Under the pieces are notes generated by a model. It was not told the origin of the DNA and ran no database searches. It saw only the letters and a program-made list of their open reading frames with translations. 32,718 bases of DNA from an uncultured Prevotella sp. (GTDB lineage Bacteria; Bacteroidota; Bacteroidia; Bacteroidales; Bacteroidaceae), in NCBI GenBank assembly GCA_900554545.1, contig USHW01000024.1, positions 1 through 32,718 on the forward strand. The letters run 5' to 3'. Both the position numbers and the translations under genes were made by a program. Shown one piece after another: positions 24,180 to 32,374 of the stretch (position 1 is the stretch's first letter; every line of letters starts with the position of its first letter).

Positions 24180-27100
24180 TTAGAACGAGATGTTGAGACC
24201 AAACGTATAGATACGCGGTGACGGGTAGCGGCCATAGTCAACGCCGGTCATGAGCGCATCGCCATACATTGCACCGACCTCGGGGTCATAACCGCTGTAA
24301 TTGGTCCACGTATAAACGTTTTGCAAGTTCATGTACACCTTGACATTCTGCAACTTCAGCTTCGTAACGAGAGACTTCGGGAGCGTATAGCTCAACGATA
24401 TGTTCTGCAAACGGATATACGAGCCGTCTTCCACGTAGCGGTCGCTGACGCGGTTGTTGGCGTTGGTAGTAGACGCGCTGAGACGCGGCAGGCGCGAGTT
24501 AGGATTGGTAACATACAGGTTACGGAAGTCATCGTCAGGCAGATTGGGGTCGATAACACCAAGTTTGGCATATCCTGCACATTCCTTCAACAGGTTGCTG
24601 TTCACGCGGACATCAGACAGTTCGCGGCCTGTCAGGTTGAGAATGTCGTTGCCGTAGCTGCCGTTGAAGAAGATAGAGAGGTCAAATCCCTTCCAAGAGA
24701 AGGTGTTGCCGATACCGTAAGTGAAGTCGGGCTGCGGGTCGCCGATGAACGTGCAGTCCTGGTTGTTGATTACACCGTCGCCGTTTACGTCGGCAAAGAT
24801 GTAGTCGCCAATCCATGTTCCGCTCTCACTGATGGTGCTGCCTTCGGGTATCGCCACAGGCTTAACCACTCCATTGGCATCCTTATAATAAAAGTCTTCA
24901 GCCTTGTCGAAGCGCCCGACAACCTTATATCCGTACAGCTGGCCTACGGGCTTGCCCTCTACGGTGCGCGTGACGGTGAGGACATCGGAGCCGATTTGGA
25001 ACGTCTTGTCGATTGACGCGCTCTCCGTGTCGAGGCTGATTACCTTGTTACGGTTGAGCGAGAACGTGAAGCTTGAACGCCACTGGAAGCCGCCCTTGTC
25101 GATGTTGACCGTGTTCAACGTCATCTCGACGCCCTGGTTGCTCATCGAACCGACGTTGCCCCAAGGATTGGAGGCGGCGCCCTGTCCGTAAGAACCTATG
25201 TAGGCCGGCAACGGCAACTGCAAGAGCAAGTCGTCGGTCTTCTTGTAATACCAGTCGAATATGAACTCGATGCGGTTGCGGAAGAGGCTAAGGTCGAAGC
25301 CTACGTTCCACGACGTGGTGGTCTCCCACTTCAAGTCAGGGTTGGGAGTATTGCCGTTGAGCACGCCGGTGCCCCATGGTGTACTCTTGGATGAGAGCAT
25401 AGCCATGTAAGCCCAGTCTGAAACGTTCTGGTTACCGGTAGAACCCCAGCCGAGACGGAGCTTCAAGTTGCTGATAACGTTGCTTGTCTTAGCCATAAAC
25501 TTCTCGTTTGACACGCGCCAAGCGAGTGCCGCCGACGGGAACCAACCCCAGCGGTTGCCCTTGGCAAAGCGCGAGCTACCGTCGCGGCGGAGCGTAGCCG
25601 TAACGAGATAGCGGTCGTCATAAGAATAGAACGCGCGCCCGAAGTAAGAGAAGATGGAGTTGTCGTTCTGCGTACCGTTACCCGTCGAGGCTGTAATGTC
25701 GCCCGCCGAAGGGTCGTGGGTGCTGTTGGTGAGGAAGCCGGTAGCCGTGCTTACCTGGTTTTCCCAGTGCGACTGGCTCATTTCCTGACCTACCATTACA
25801 TTGACAGCGTGCTTCTCCGCAAATGTGTTTTGGTATGTCAGGATGTTGCGCCATGACCAATATTTCGTATCGGTCTTTGTCCAACGGCCCGTGCGGGTAT
25901 TGTTTTCCAGCTTGCCGAAGGTATAGTCCGGCTCGTAGTAATAAAATTTGTTAAGGTTGTAGTCGGCCGAAAGTTCGGTCTTGAACGTAAGACCTTTATA
26001 TAATGTAGCCTCAAGACTGCCGTTTATTCGGAAGTTCATCTTCTTATTGTAGTTCTCGCGCATCTCGGCAAGAGCCACGGCGTTGACAGGCATGTAGACA
26101 TCATCCGGGCCGTCGAAAGAGCCGTCGGCGCTCCTTACCGCAACCGAAGGCTGCTGCTGCAAGGCGTTCATGATGATGTTGTTGTCGGCTCCTACTTCCT
26201 GCTTGGAGTCGGTGAGAGAGAAGCTAAGGCTGGCCTTGAGCCACTTCTTCACCTGCGCGTCGGTGTTGCCGCGCAGCGTAAGACGCTTGAAGCCGGAGCC
26301 GATGGCGATACCGTCCTGGTTAAGATAACCAGCGCTAATAGAATAGGTGGCACGGTCAGAGCCGCCGGTTACTGAGATGTTGTGGCTCGTCATGAGCGCG
26401 CTGCGGAACAAAGCGTCCTGCCAGTCGGTACCGTAGCCGAGAGCTGAAGGATTTACAAAGGCGTCGCTCGCCTCCAAGATGTCCTCTGCCGAACGTGCAT
26501 TGTGGTGAATGGCATACTCGCGCAAGTTCATCATGTCAAGTTTCTTGGCCATCTCCTGCCAGCCCACGTAGCCGTCGTATGTAATGGTAGCCTCGCCGGC
26601 CTTACCCCTGCGCGTGGTAATCATGATGACACCGTTGGCCGCGCGCGCACCATATATGGCGGTGGCGGAAGCATCCTTGAGCACGTCCATCGACACGATG
26701 TCGCTCGGATTGATGCTTGCCAAGGGGTTGTTACTTGACAGGGGATCGTTCGTATCAGTGCTCTGCGGCTCTACGACAACGCCGTCGATGACGAAAATCG
26801 GCTGGTTGGTAGAGTTCAGCGAGCTGATACCGCGTATGCGGATACTGGTGTTCGCACCCGGCGTACCGGAGTTTGCCTGTATCTGCACACCTGCGGCGCG
26901 ACCCTGAAGCACCTGATCAATGCTGGTGGGGACGGCCTTCTCAATCTGCTCCGAATTGACAGAGACAACCGAACCGGTGACGTCAGAGCGCTTCATCTGG
27001 CCGTAACCTACGACTACGACCTCGCTCAACGCCTGCGCGTCAGATACCATGGTAACGTCAACCTGCGTCCTGTTACCAACGTTCACCTCTTTATTCTGGT

Positions 27101-27347
27101 ATCCCAAATAAGTAAACGTAAGAGTGGCGTTTGGCTGCACCTTAATAGAATAGTTACCGTCAATGTCAGTAACGGCAACGGCCTTGGTGCCCTTTTCTCT
27201 TACAGTCGCTCCGATGATAGGCCCCTGGTCGTCAGTGACCTGCCCCTTTACGGTTATTGCCGACCCCTGCGCCATCGCCACCAACGGGAAGACGCTCATG
27301 AGTATAAGCAAACCGAGGGTTTTGCAAACTTTAATAGAGTGTTTCAT
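24180..27347 (-). CDS. SusC/RagA-family TonB-dependent outer-membrane transporter
   Basis: 1055 residues. Signal peptide ends in VAMAQG. A carboxypeptidase-regulatory-like beta-domain follows (ITVKGQVTDDQGPIIGATVREKGT...YSIKVQPNATLTFTYLGYQ). Then come the TonB box region SEVVVVGYGQMKRSDVTG, the plug domain with QVLQGRAAGVQIQ, SIRIRGISSLN, PIFVIDGVV and ANGVIMITTRRGK, and a large beta-barrel ending in aromatic ITFGLNISF-like residues. It moves xylan fragments across the outer membrane with SusD. It is the first gene of the unit (susC, susD, glycan-binding protein, GH10). No anti-sigma or sensor-regulator gene lies next to it. Confidence 0.96.
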   Translation of the reverse strand: MKHSIKVCKTLGLLILMSVFPLVAMAQGSAITVKGQVTDDQGPIIGATVREKGTKAVAVTDIDGNYSIKVQPNATLTFTYLGYQNKEVNVGNRTQVDVTMVSDAQALSEVVVVGYGQMKRSDVTGSVVSVNSEQIEKAVPTSIDQVLQGRAAGVQIQANSGTPGANTSIRIRGISSLNSTNQPIFVIDGVVVEPQSTDTNDPLSSNNPLASINPSDIVSMDVLKDASATAIYGARAANGVIMITTRRGKAGEATITYDGYVGWQEMAKKLDMMNLREYAIHHNARSAEDILEASDAFVNPSALGYGTDWQDALFRSALMTSHNISVTGGSDRATYSISAGYLNQDGIAIGSGFKRLTLRGNTDAQVKKWLKASLSFSLTDSKQEVGADNNIIMNALQQQPSVAVRSADGSFDGPDDVYMPVNAVALAEMRENYNKKMNFRINGSLEATLYKGLTFKTELSADYNLNKFYYYEPDYTFGKLENNTRTGRWTKTDTKYWSWRNILTYQNTFAEKHAVNVMVGQEMSQSHWENQVSTATGFLTNSTHDPSAGDITASTGNGTQNDNSIFSYFGRAFYSYDDRYLVTATLRRDGSSRFAKGNRWGWFPSAALAWRVSNEKFMAKTSNVISNLKLRLGWGSTGNQNVSDWAYMAMLSSKSTPWGTGVLNGNTPNPDLKWETTTSWNVGFDLSLFRNRIEFIFDWYYKKTDDLLLQLPLPAYIGSYGQGAASNPWGNVGSMSNQGVEMTLNTVNIDKGGFQWRSSFTFSLNRNKVISLDTESASIDKTFQIGSDVLTVTRTVEGKPVGQLYGYKVVGRFDKAEDFYYKDANGVVKPVAIPEGSTISESGTWIGDYIFADVNGDGVINNQDCTFIGDPQPDFTYGIGNTFSWKGFDLSIFFNGSYGNDILNLTGRELSDVRVNSNLLKECAGYAKLGVIDPNLPDDDFRNLYVTNPNSRLPRLSASTTNANNRVSDRYVEDGSYIRLQNISLSYTLPKSLVTKLKLQNVKVYMNLQNVYTWTNYSGYDPEVGAMYGDALMTGVDYGRYPSPRIYTFGLNISF

Positions 27348-27633
27348 GTTTTGGTTGTTTAATGTTATTTAAGGTAAAAAATATTCACGGCAACAAAATT
27401 ATGTTATTTAATCTTTTTATTAATTGCTATTTGTTTCATGCACGTTTCAAAACGTCTCAAACGCCAGAAATACGCATTTTAATCGCAATATTTTGACCGT
27501 ATCTGCATTTGCTGATACAAAATGAAACGCCTTATGGACATTATCGGACAAGAAACAATATTGCGGGCAAATGAAACACTTATGACAGCTGCAGGCCGAA
27601 AATATGAGGCTTCATAATGGCTGCACATTTGTA

Positions 27634-27722
27634 CGGCGGATTGCAAATCCGCCGATACGGTTTAGTTGACATTGTTACGGAAAATGTACGACGCTGACAA
27701 CACCACACGCGGATTGCAAATC
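27634..27722. repeat. Palindrome and direct repeat upstream of susC
   Basis: CGGCGGATT (27634-27642) and AATCCGCCG (27646-27654) flank a GCA loop, giving a perfect 9-bp stem. The 14-nt core GCGGATTGCAAATC recurs at 27709-27722, 73 bp along, without its second arm. It could be an operator pair for the xylan locus, or a member of a dispersed palindrome family. Confidence 0.55.
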
Positions 27723-27849
27723 ATCACGGACACAGAGGATATACTCATACCCAACTCACGTTAAATATTTCGCACTTAAACTGCGGATGAACCCTACATT
27801 AACGCTCCCTGAATACCCGTGGCGAGAAAGAAACATACTTCCGGTCTGA

Positions 27850-27990
27850 AAAAACACGTTTTTCAGCGTCAAACGTAACGCATTGGCAGACAGAGCATTA
27901 CGCCAACCAATGCAACAAAATGAAACATACGGCAAGACAAAAGGTCACCTTTTGCAGGCCGAAAGGCCACCTTTCAGCCTCTAAAAGACC
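27850..27990. repeat. Dispersed AAAAGGCC-type repeat, locus F, with head motif
   Basis: A unit-like AAAACACGTTTTTCAGCG (27851-27868) precedes the head at 27877-27901 (AAC-G-CATTG-GCA-GACA-GAGCA-TTAC). AACCA follows soon after, then after a 34-nt gap the array (27936-27990): AAAAGGTCACCTTTTGCA, GAAAGGCCACCTTTCAGC and AAAAGACCGTC. Confidence 0.75.
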
Positions 27991-28240
27991 GTCAACGGCA
28001 AGCTTTTCAACGGCCTTCAGGCGTTCACAAGCACATCTTTTTGCAAACCATACATGACAAAATCACACCTTATATAATAATAAAGGCAAATGAGACGGCA
28101 AAATTCCGCCTTGCGGAAAACGTAGTTTGAAAATTTCAAATGTCCTGATTTTTTACTCCGGAAGCGGCAGCGACTTTTGAAAATAAGTTAAAAATAAAGA
28201 CAAAAGGCTTGCCGCACACGTGCATGTCAGAATTTTTTAT

Positions 28241-28248
28241 TACCTTTG
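28241..28248 (+). promoter_or_regulatory. -7 box for the SRP RNA
   Basis: TACCTTTG followed by CA, about 11 bp ahead of the RNA. The upstream TTTG box is not evident. Confidence 0.55.
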
Positions 28249-28259
28249 CAGCCGCAAAG

Positions 28260-28360
28260 ACGGGCAAGTCTTGTACGGCCAGCTCCCTTCGAATCCTCCA
28301 GGGCGGGAACGCAGCAAAGGTAGTTGGTTGTAGCGGCGCGATGCAAGTAGCTTGCCCACC
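28260..28360 (+). ncRNA. ffs: Signal recognition particle RNA (4.5S-type, ffs)
   Basis: The apical region is the conserved one that binds Ffh: CAGG-GCG-GGAA-CGC-AGCA at about 28299-28316, a GGAA tetraloop on a GCG/CGC stem next to the CAGG/AGCA internal loop. The ends pair: GGGCAAG (28262-28268) with CTTGCCC (28351-28357), followed inward by CTTGTA with TGCAAG. It is the small bacterial form without an Alu domain. It guides nascent membrane and secreted proteins to the translocon. It shares a transcript with the tRNA-Thr that begins 2-3 nt later. The exact ends are estimates. Confidence 0.85.
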
Positions 28361-28362
28361 CC

Positions 28363-28436
28363 GCCTCTTTAGCTCAGTTGGCCAGAGCACGTGATTTGTA
28401 ATCTCGGGGTCGTTGGTTCGAATCCGACAAGAGGCT
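28363..28436 (+). tRNA. tRNA-Thr (anticodon TGT)
   Basis: Acceptor GCCTCTT/AAGAGGC pairs perfectly. D arm GCTC...GAGC; anticodon stem CGTGA/TCTCG (with one mismatch) and loop TTTGTAA (anticodon TGT); T arm GTTGG-TTCGAAT-CCGAC. No CCA is encoded. It directly follows the SRP RNA. Confidence 0.93.
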
Positions 28437-28703
28437 CTCAACACAATTCATCATATTTCACGCGTGGGGACATGGCAAGTGTTTCCATTTTTTTGTGCCC
28501 GTCCGCAGGCATGTAACCCACTCCTTTTCCTGTTTAGACCAACTTAGACCAAAATCCAGCAAGCTGTTTGTGCCCTAATTCATAATTTTGCAGCAAATGT
28601 ACGCTGCAAGATGAAGGAATGAAAGAGGACTACACAAAAAACACCGGCAAATGTTTGAACATTGGAATAAAATGCCTAACTTTACCCAATAATACTTATC
28701 TAC
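28437..28703. other. Short gene-free stretch after tRNA-Thr
   Basis: No coding frame of weight. It holds two copies of TTTGTGCCC (about 28492-28500 and 28567-28575) and a tandem TAGACCA/TAGACCA pair near 28535-28555. TAATTTTG at 28583-28590 looks like a -7 box about 110 bp ahead of the next gene. The repeats beside a tRNA 3' end could mark an old integration site, but no integrase or matching end is visible. Confidence 0.4.
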
Positions 28704-29117
28704 ATGAAAAAGAGTTTGGTTTTATTGATGCTTTGCTTTTTACCGGCAATACAATTCGGACAAGACAAAGGCACAATATCAACAGAGGGAACGGTCAAAG
28801 GCGAACTAATTTACGACATTGTAGAGCAACAGCCTGAGTTTCCGGGCGGCTACGGAGCCTTGACACAATGGATAGATGACAACCTGAAATATCCCGTAGA
28901 AGCCGCCATGGACGGCATAGAAGGGCGCGTCATAGTGCAGTTCATAATCCGCCCGACCGGCAAAATCGTTGATGCAAAAGTCGTCCGCGGCATTGTCCCG
29001 TCATTAGACAAGGAAGCGTTGCGCCTGATTAACATCATGCCCAACTGGATTCCGGGACGACAAAAAGGCAAGGCTGTAAACGTGAGATACACAACTTGGA
29101 TTACATTCAAGCTGTAA
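28704..29117 (+). CDS. Secreted protein with a TonB C-terminal domain
   Basis: 137 residues. Signal peptide MKKSLVLLMLCFLPAIQFG, then a short linker, then a full TonB C-terminal domain: PEFPGGYGALTQWIDDNLKYP, AAMDGIEGRVIVQFIIRPTGKIVDAKVVRG, DKEALRLINIMPNWIPGRQKGK and RYTTWITFKL. True TonB proteins have an N-terminal membrane anchor and Pro-rich span, both absent here. It is therefore either a periplasmic TonB-like protein or a short relative of BlaR/TonB-linked domains common in Bacteroidetes. It lies 55 bp before vsr on the same strand; a functional link is not evident. Confidence 0.85.
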   Translation: MKKSLVLLMLCFLPAIQFGQDKGTISTEGTVKGELIYDIVEQQPEFPGGYGALTQWIDDNLKYPVEAAMDGIEGRVIVQFIIRPTGKIVDAKVVRGIVPSLDKEALRLINIMPNWIPGRQKGKAVNVRYTTWITFKL

Positions 29118-29172
29118 CAGGCCGGCAAGCGTAAAAGTTCCACACGGCAAAAAGAGGAGCAACCGGCAACCG

Positions 29173-29682
29173 ATGGACTTGTTCTCAAAAGAAAAACGCA
29201 GCAAGATAATGGCCGCGATACACTCGAAGGACACGCGGCCGGAGCTTATCGTGCGCCGGTTTCTGTTCGCCTGCGGCTTCAGGTACAGGCTGAACAGTCC
29301 GCGGCTGCCCGGCCATCCCGACCTCGTATTGCGCAAATACCGCACCTGCATCTTCATAAACGGCTGCTTCTGGCACGGCCACGACTGCCCCACCTTCCAC
29401 CTTCCGAAAACCAACACCGCATTCTGGCAGGCAAAAATAGAGCGCAACCGCACACGCGACAAGGAGGAGCAACGCGCCCTCGCACGCATGGGCTGGCACT
29501 GCATAACCGTGTGGGAATGCCAGCTCAAGCCGAAAGTACGCCAGCAGACGCTACAATCGCTCGCCTACACGCTGAACAAAATATATCTTGAAGACCACAC
29601 CATAAAGTACAAACTGCCCGAAGACGAGGAATGGGGAATGGCGGCGGAAGAAGCAATTGAAGGTGAGAAGGTGGAAAAGTGA
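29173..29682 (+). CDS. vsr: Very short patch repair endonuclease (Vsr)
   Basis: 169 residues. Vsr nicks 5' of the T in T:G mismatches that arise from deaminated 5-methylcytosine. The sequence has KRSKIMAAIHSKDTRPEL at the N-terminus, the metal-binding Asp in LPGHPDLVL (Asp50), the CFWHGHDC motif with His68 and His70, FWQAKIERNRTRD, and GWHCITVWEC with Glu115. No cytosine methyltransferase is adjacent, although Vsr is normally tied to one. The last residues (EGEKVEK) and the stop are encoded by the left arm of the hairpin that follows, so the C-terminal tail is repeat-derived. Confidence 0.93.
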   Translation: MDLFSKEKRSKIMAAIHSKDTRPELIVRRFLFACGFRYRLNSPRLPGHPDLVLRKYRTCIFINGCFWHGHDCPTFHLPKTNTAFWQAKIERNRTRDKEEQRALARMGWHCITVWECQLKPKVRQQTLQSLAYTLNKIYLEDHTIKYKLPEDEEWGMAAEEAIEGEKVEK

Positions 29683-29753
29683 GAAGGTGAGAACATCGCA
29701 TAAATGTTTTGTCGTGCTTTCTCACCTTCTCACTTTTCCACCTTCTCACCTTC
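29659..29753. terminator. Perfect 34-bp inverted repeat overlapping both gene ends
   Basis: Arms 29659-29692 and 29720-29753 are exact reverse complements, built from GTGAGAAGG units. The vsr stop (29680-29682) lies inside the left arm, and the mutS2 stop on the minus strand (29752-29754) overlaps the end of the right arm. Convergent setting, so a two-way terminator is likely. Confidence 0.75.
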
Positions 29754-32289
29754 ACTCAAGGTCTACCACCGTTATTCCGGCTCCGCCGAACTGCACGTGT
29801 TCGTCGCGGAACGACACGACATTGGGCACTGTGGCGAGGTATTGGCGGATGAGCTGGCGCAGTATTCCCGAGCCGGTTCCGTGCAGGATGCGCACGCGGC
29901 TCATGCCAACGAGGATGGCATCGTCGATGAAATAAGTGACGGCGGTTATGGCCTCGTCGCCCAGCATGCCGCGCACGTCGAGGTCTTGCTTGAAGTTCAG
30001 CTTGCGGTTGTCTATCGTTTCGCGCGTCTCACGGCTGACGTTGACATACGCCTTCGGCTCCTCCTGCTTTGGCTTCTCCGCCCTTTCGAGCCTGTCGGAA
30101 CGCATCTTTGTGCGCATGTCGCCGAAGATTACCGTCGCCATCTTGCCGTCAATGCTCTCTATCTTGCCAACGGTGGTAAGCCCCTTTATGCGCACCGTGT
30201 CGCCGGGAGACAGTGAAGCATTGGCCTGACCGGCTGTATTTTCATTGTTAATTGTTAACTTTTCATTGCTAATTTTTAGTTTCTCACTCTCCCGGTCTTT
30301 CTTTCTCTTCTCGCGACGGGCCTTCCGCTCCTGTATCTGCCGCATCTTCCGGGCTATCATCTCGTCGTTGGCGGCAGCGTCGATGTCCTTCATACCGGCC
30401 TTAAACGCTTCAAGTTCTTCGCGTATTTTCTTGGTTTCCGCCTTCTCGGCCTGGCTCTCGCGTATCTCCTTTATAGTCTTTTCGATTATTCGGTTACTGC
30501 CAGCCAGCAGTTCTTCGGCCTGCTGTTTGGCCTTCGCCAATATCTCGCGGCGGCTCTGTTCAAGCTCTTTCACCTCGTTCTCGTAACGCGCTATGGTCTG
30601 TTCGAGGCTCTTTTCGCGCTGGTGAACGGCCTGACGCTTGTTCTCCCAGTAGCGTTTGTCGCGCACGATGTCCTGCAAGTACTTGTCGCTTTGTATGTAG
30701 TCGCTGCCCACAATGTCGCTTGCATCCTTGATTACGGACTCCGGCAAGCCTATTTTGCGTGCTATCTCGATGGCGAAAGAGCTGCCGGGATTGCCGATGG
30801 AGAGCTGGAACAGGGGCTGCATCTGCTGACGGTCGTACAGCATTGCGCCGTTCACCACGCCGTCGTGTGTGTCGGCAAAGTGCTTCAGGTTCTGATAGTG
30901 GGTGGTTATTATGCCGTAAGCGCCTTTGGCGCAAAACTGCTTCAGCACGGCTTCGGCTATCGCGCCGCCTATCTGCGGCTCAGTGCCGGTGCCGAACTCG
31001 TCGACCAGCAACAGCGTGGAGTCGTCGGCATGACGCATCATCTGCTTCATGTTCATCAAGTGGCTGGAGTACGTGCTGAGGTCGTTCTCTATGCTCTGCT
31101 CGTCGCCGATGTCAATGAAGATATTGCGGAACACGCCCGTGCGCGAGCGTTCGCCAATGGGAACGGACAGTCCGCACTGAAGCATGTACTGCAAAAGGCC
31201 GGCCGTTTTCAGGCACACCGACTTTCCGCCGGCGTTAGGGCCTGAAATTATCAGTATGCGCTTCTGCTGCGTCAGCATGATGTCGAGCGGCACAACGGCC
31301 TTGCCCTGCTTCTCAAGCGAAAGGGCGAGCAAAGGGTGCGACGCCCTAATCCAGTCGATGTGGGGATACGGCTCGACGTCTGGCTCAATGCCCTTGATGA
31401 GCCGCGCCAGCTCGGCCTTGGCGCGGATAAGGTCGATTTTGGCAAGAAACTTATACGAGTCGAGTATAGGCGCGACGTAGGGACGCACCAACTTGGCGAA
31501 CTCTGTGAGTATGCGTATGATTTCGCGGCGCTCCTCCGACTCAAGCTCGCGTATGCGGTTGTTGGCCTCAACAACCTCGGCAGGCTCAACGAAGACAGTC
31601 TTTCCCGAGGCAGACTCGTCGTGCACGATGCCGCGGATGCGGCGTTTCAGTCCCGGACTGACGGGTATCACAAGGCGGCCGTCGCGCATGGCAGGGGCAA
31701 CGTCCTTGTCAACAAGCCCCTCGCTCTGCGCCGAACGCAGTATGCCGTAAAGTGTCTTGGATATTGAACCCTCGGTACGCGCCAGCTCGCGGCGTATGTC
31801 CGCCAGCGCAGGCGACGCCGTGTCCTTTATGCGTCCGAACCTGTCGAGTATCTGGTCGATGCGCTGGACGAGCTGCGGAAAAGTCTGTACACCGTCCGTC
31901 AGGCGGTGGAGCGCAGGGTAAGGATGGTTCACTTCGCCGTCATCGGTTGCTTCGCCGCGGTTAAGATAGGCAACAATGGCGCAGATGGTGTCTAACGAAC
32001 GGCGCAGGTCAAACAGCTCCGCCTCATCAAGATGTGTGCCCTCAAGGCGCAGACGCGCCACCGCCTGCCTTACGTCGAAGAAATAGCTTAACGGAAAATC
32101 GTCGGCCTCTTCCTGCAAACGGCGGAACTCACGCACCTGCGCCAGCCACTCGTTGATAGTGGCCGGGTCGTCAGAAAAGGCCATGGCGTCAACCATATCC
32201 TTGCCCAATGTACTAAGGCAACGCCCGCGCAGCAGCGCCCTCACCTCGTCGAAGCCGAGCTTGCTCTCAAAAGTTTTTGGATAAATCAT
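29752..32289 (-). CDS. mutS2: MutS2 family ATPase with Smr nuclease domain
   Basis: 845 residues. MutS2 acts on branched DNA and rescues collided ribosomes in some bacteria, rather than in mismatch repair. Domains: an N-terminal helical region (MIYPKTFESKLGFDEVRALL), the MutS core and ATPase with Walker A GPNAGGKS (350-357) and Walker B STLLLVDEFG (424-433), a long coiled coil (about 545-670), and a C-terminal Smr domain (about 764-845) with LDVRG and HGTGSGILR. Between coil and KOW-like segment sits KLKISNEKLTINNEN (670-684), encoded at about 30238-30281, which looks like an intergenic-type repeat read in frame. The start at 32289 gives the standard N-terminus. Confidence 0.95.
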   Translation of the reverse strand: MIYPKTFESKLGFDEVRALLRGRCLSTLGKDMVDAMAFSDDPATINEWLAQVREFRRLQEEADDFPLSYFFDVRQAVARLRLEGTHLDEAELFDLRRSLDTICAIVAYLNRGEATDDGEVNHPYPALHRLTDGVQTFPQLVQRIDQILDRFGRIKDTASPALADIRRELARTEGSISKTLYGILRSAQSEGLVDKDVAPAMRDGRLVIPVSPGLKRRIRGIVHDESASGKTVFVEPAEVVEANNRIRELESEERREIIRILTEFAKLVRPYVAPILDSYKFLAKIDLIRAKAELARLIKGIEPDVEPYPHIDWIRASHPLLALSLEKQGKAVVPLDIMLTQQKRILIISGPNAGGKSVCLKTAGLLQYMLQCGLSVPIGERSRTGVFRNIFIDIGDEQSIENDLSTYSSHLMNMKQMMRHADDSTLLLVDEFGTGTEPQIGGAIAEAVLKQFCAKGAYGIITTHYQNLKHFADTHDGVVNGAMLYDRQQMQPLFQLSIGNPGSSFAIEIARKIGLPESVIKDASDIVGSDYIQSDKYLQDIVRDKRYWENKRQAVHQREKSLEQTIARYENEVKELEQSRREILAKAKQQAEELLAGSNRIIEKTIKEIRESQAEKAETKKIREELEAFKAGMKDIDAAANDEMIARKMRQIQERKARREKRKKDRESEKLKISNEKLTINNENTAGQANASLSPGDTVRIKGLTTVGKIESIDGKMATVIFGDMRTKMRSDRLERAEKPKQEEPKAYVNVSRETRETIDNRKLNFKQDLDVRGMLGDEAITAVTYFIDDAILVGMSRVRILHGTGSGILRQLIRQYLATVPNVVSFRDEHVQFGGAGITVVDLE

Positions 32290-32293
32290 GCTG

Positions 32294-32324
32294 CAAAATT
32301 ACTCATTTTGCACGTCACGGCAAA
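32294..32324 (-). promoter_or_regulatory. Promoter of mutS2
   Basis: On the minus strand, TTTG at 32321-32324 and TAATTTTG at 32294-32301 are 19 bp apart. The box ends only 4 bp before the ATG, which would make the transcript leaderless or nearly so, unless transcription starts elsewhere. Confidence 0.5.
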
Positions 32325-32374
32325 ACTCCAAGGCAGCCAATTGCATATTACGGCGTTGCAGGGCTAAAGCCTAC

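Larger units (their letters stand above)
27348..28240. other. Gene-free region between the xylan locus and the SRP RNA
   Basis: About 890 bp with no credible coding frame. It contains a minus-strand -7 box TAATTTTG (27394-27401) 47 bp ahead of susC, with no TTTG box at normal spacing (as would fit an activator-dependent promoter, which is inference). It also holds a 21-bp palindrome with a 14-nt partial copy (27634-27722) and repeat locus F. The rest shows no structure I can name. Confidence 0.6.

Noticed and set aside
28136..28444. Minus-strand reading frame of about 100 residues
   Set aside because: It lies across the SRP RNA and tRNA-Thr, both well supported by structure.
28492..28575. 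Integration (att) site after tRNA-Thr
   Set aside because: Only short direct repeats are present; no integrase, no duplicated tRNA 3' end and no second boundary are visible in the window.
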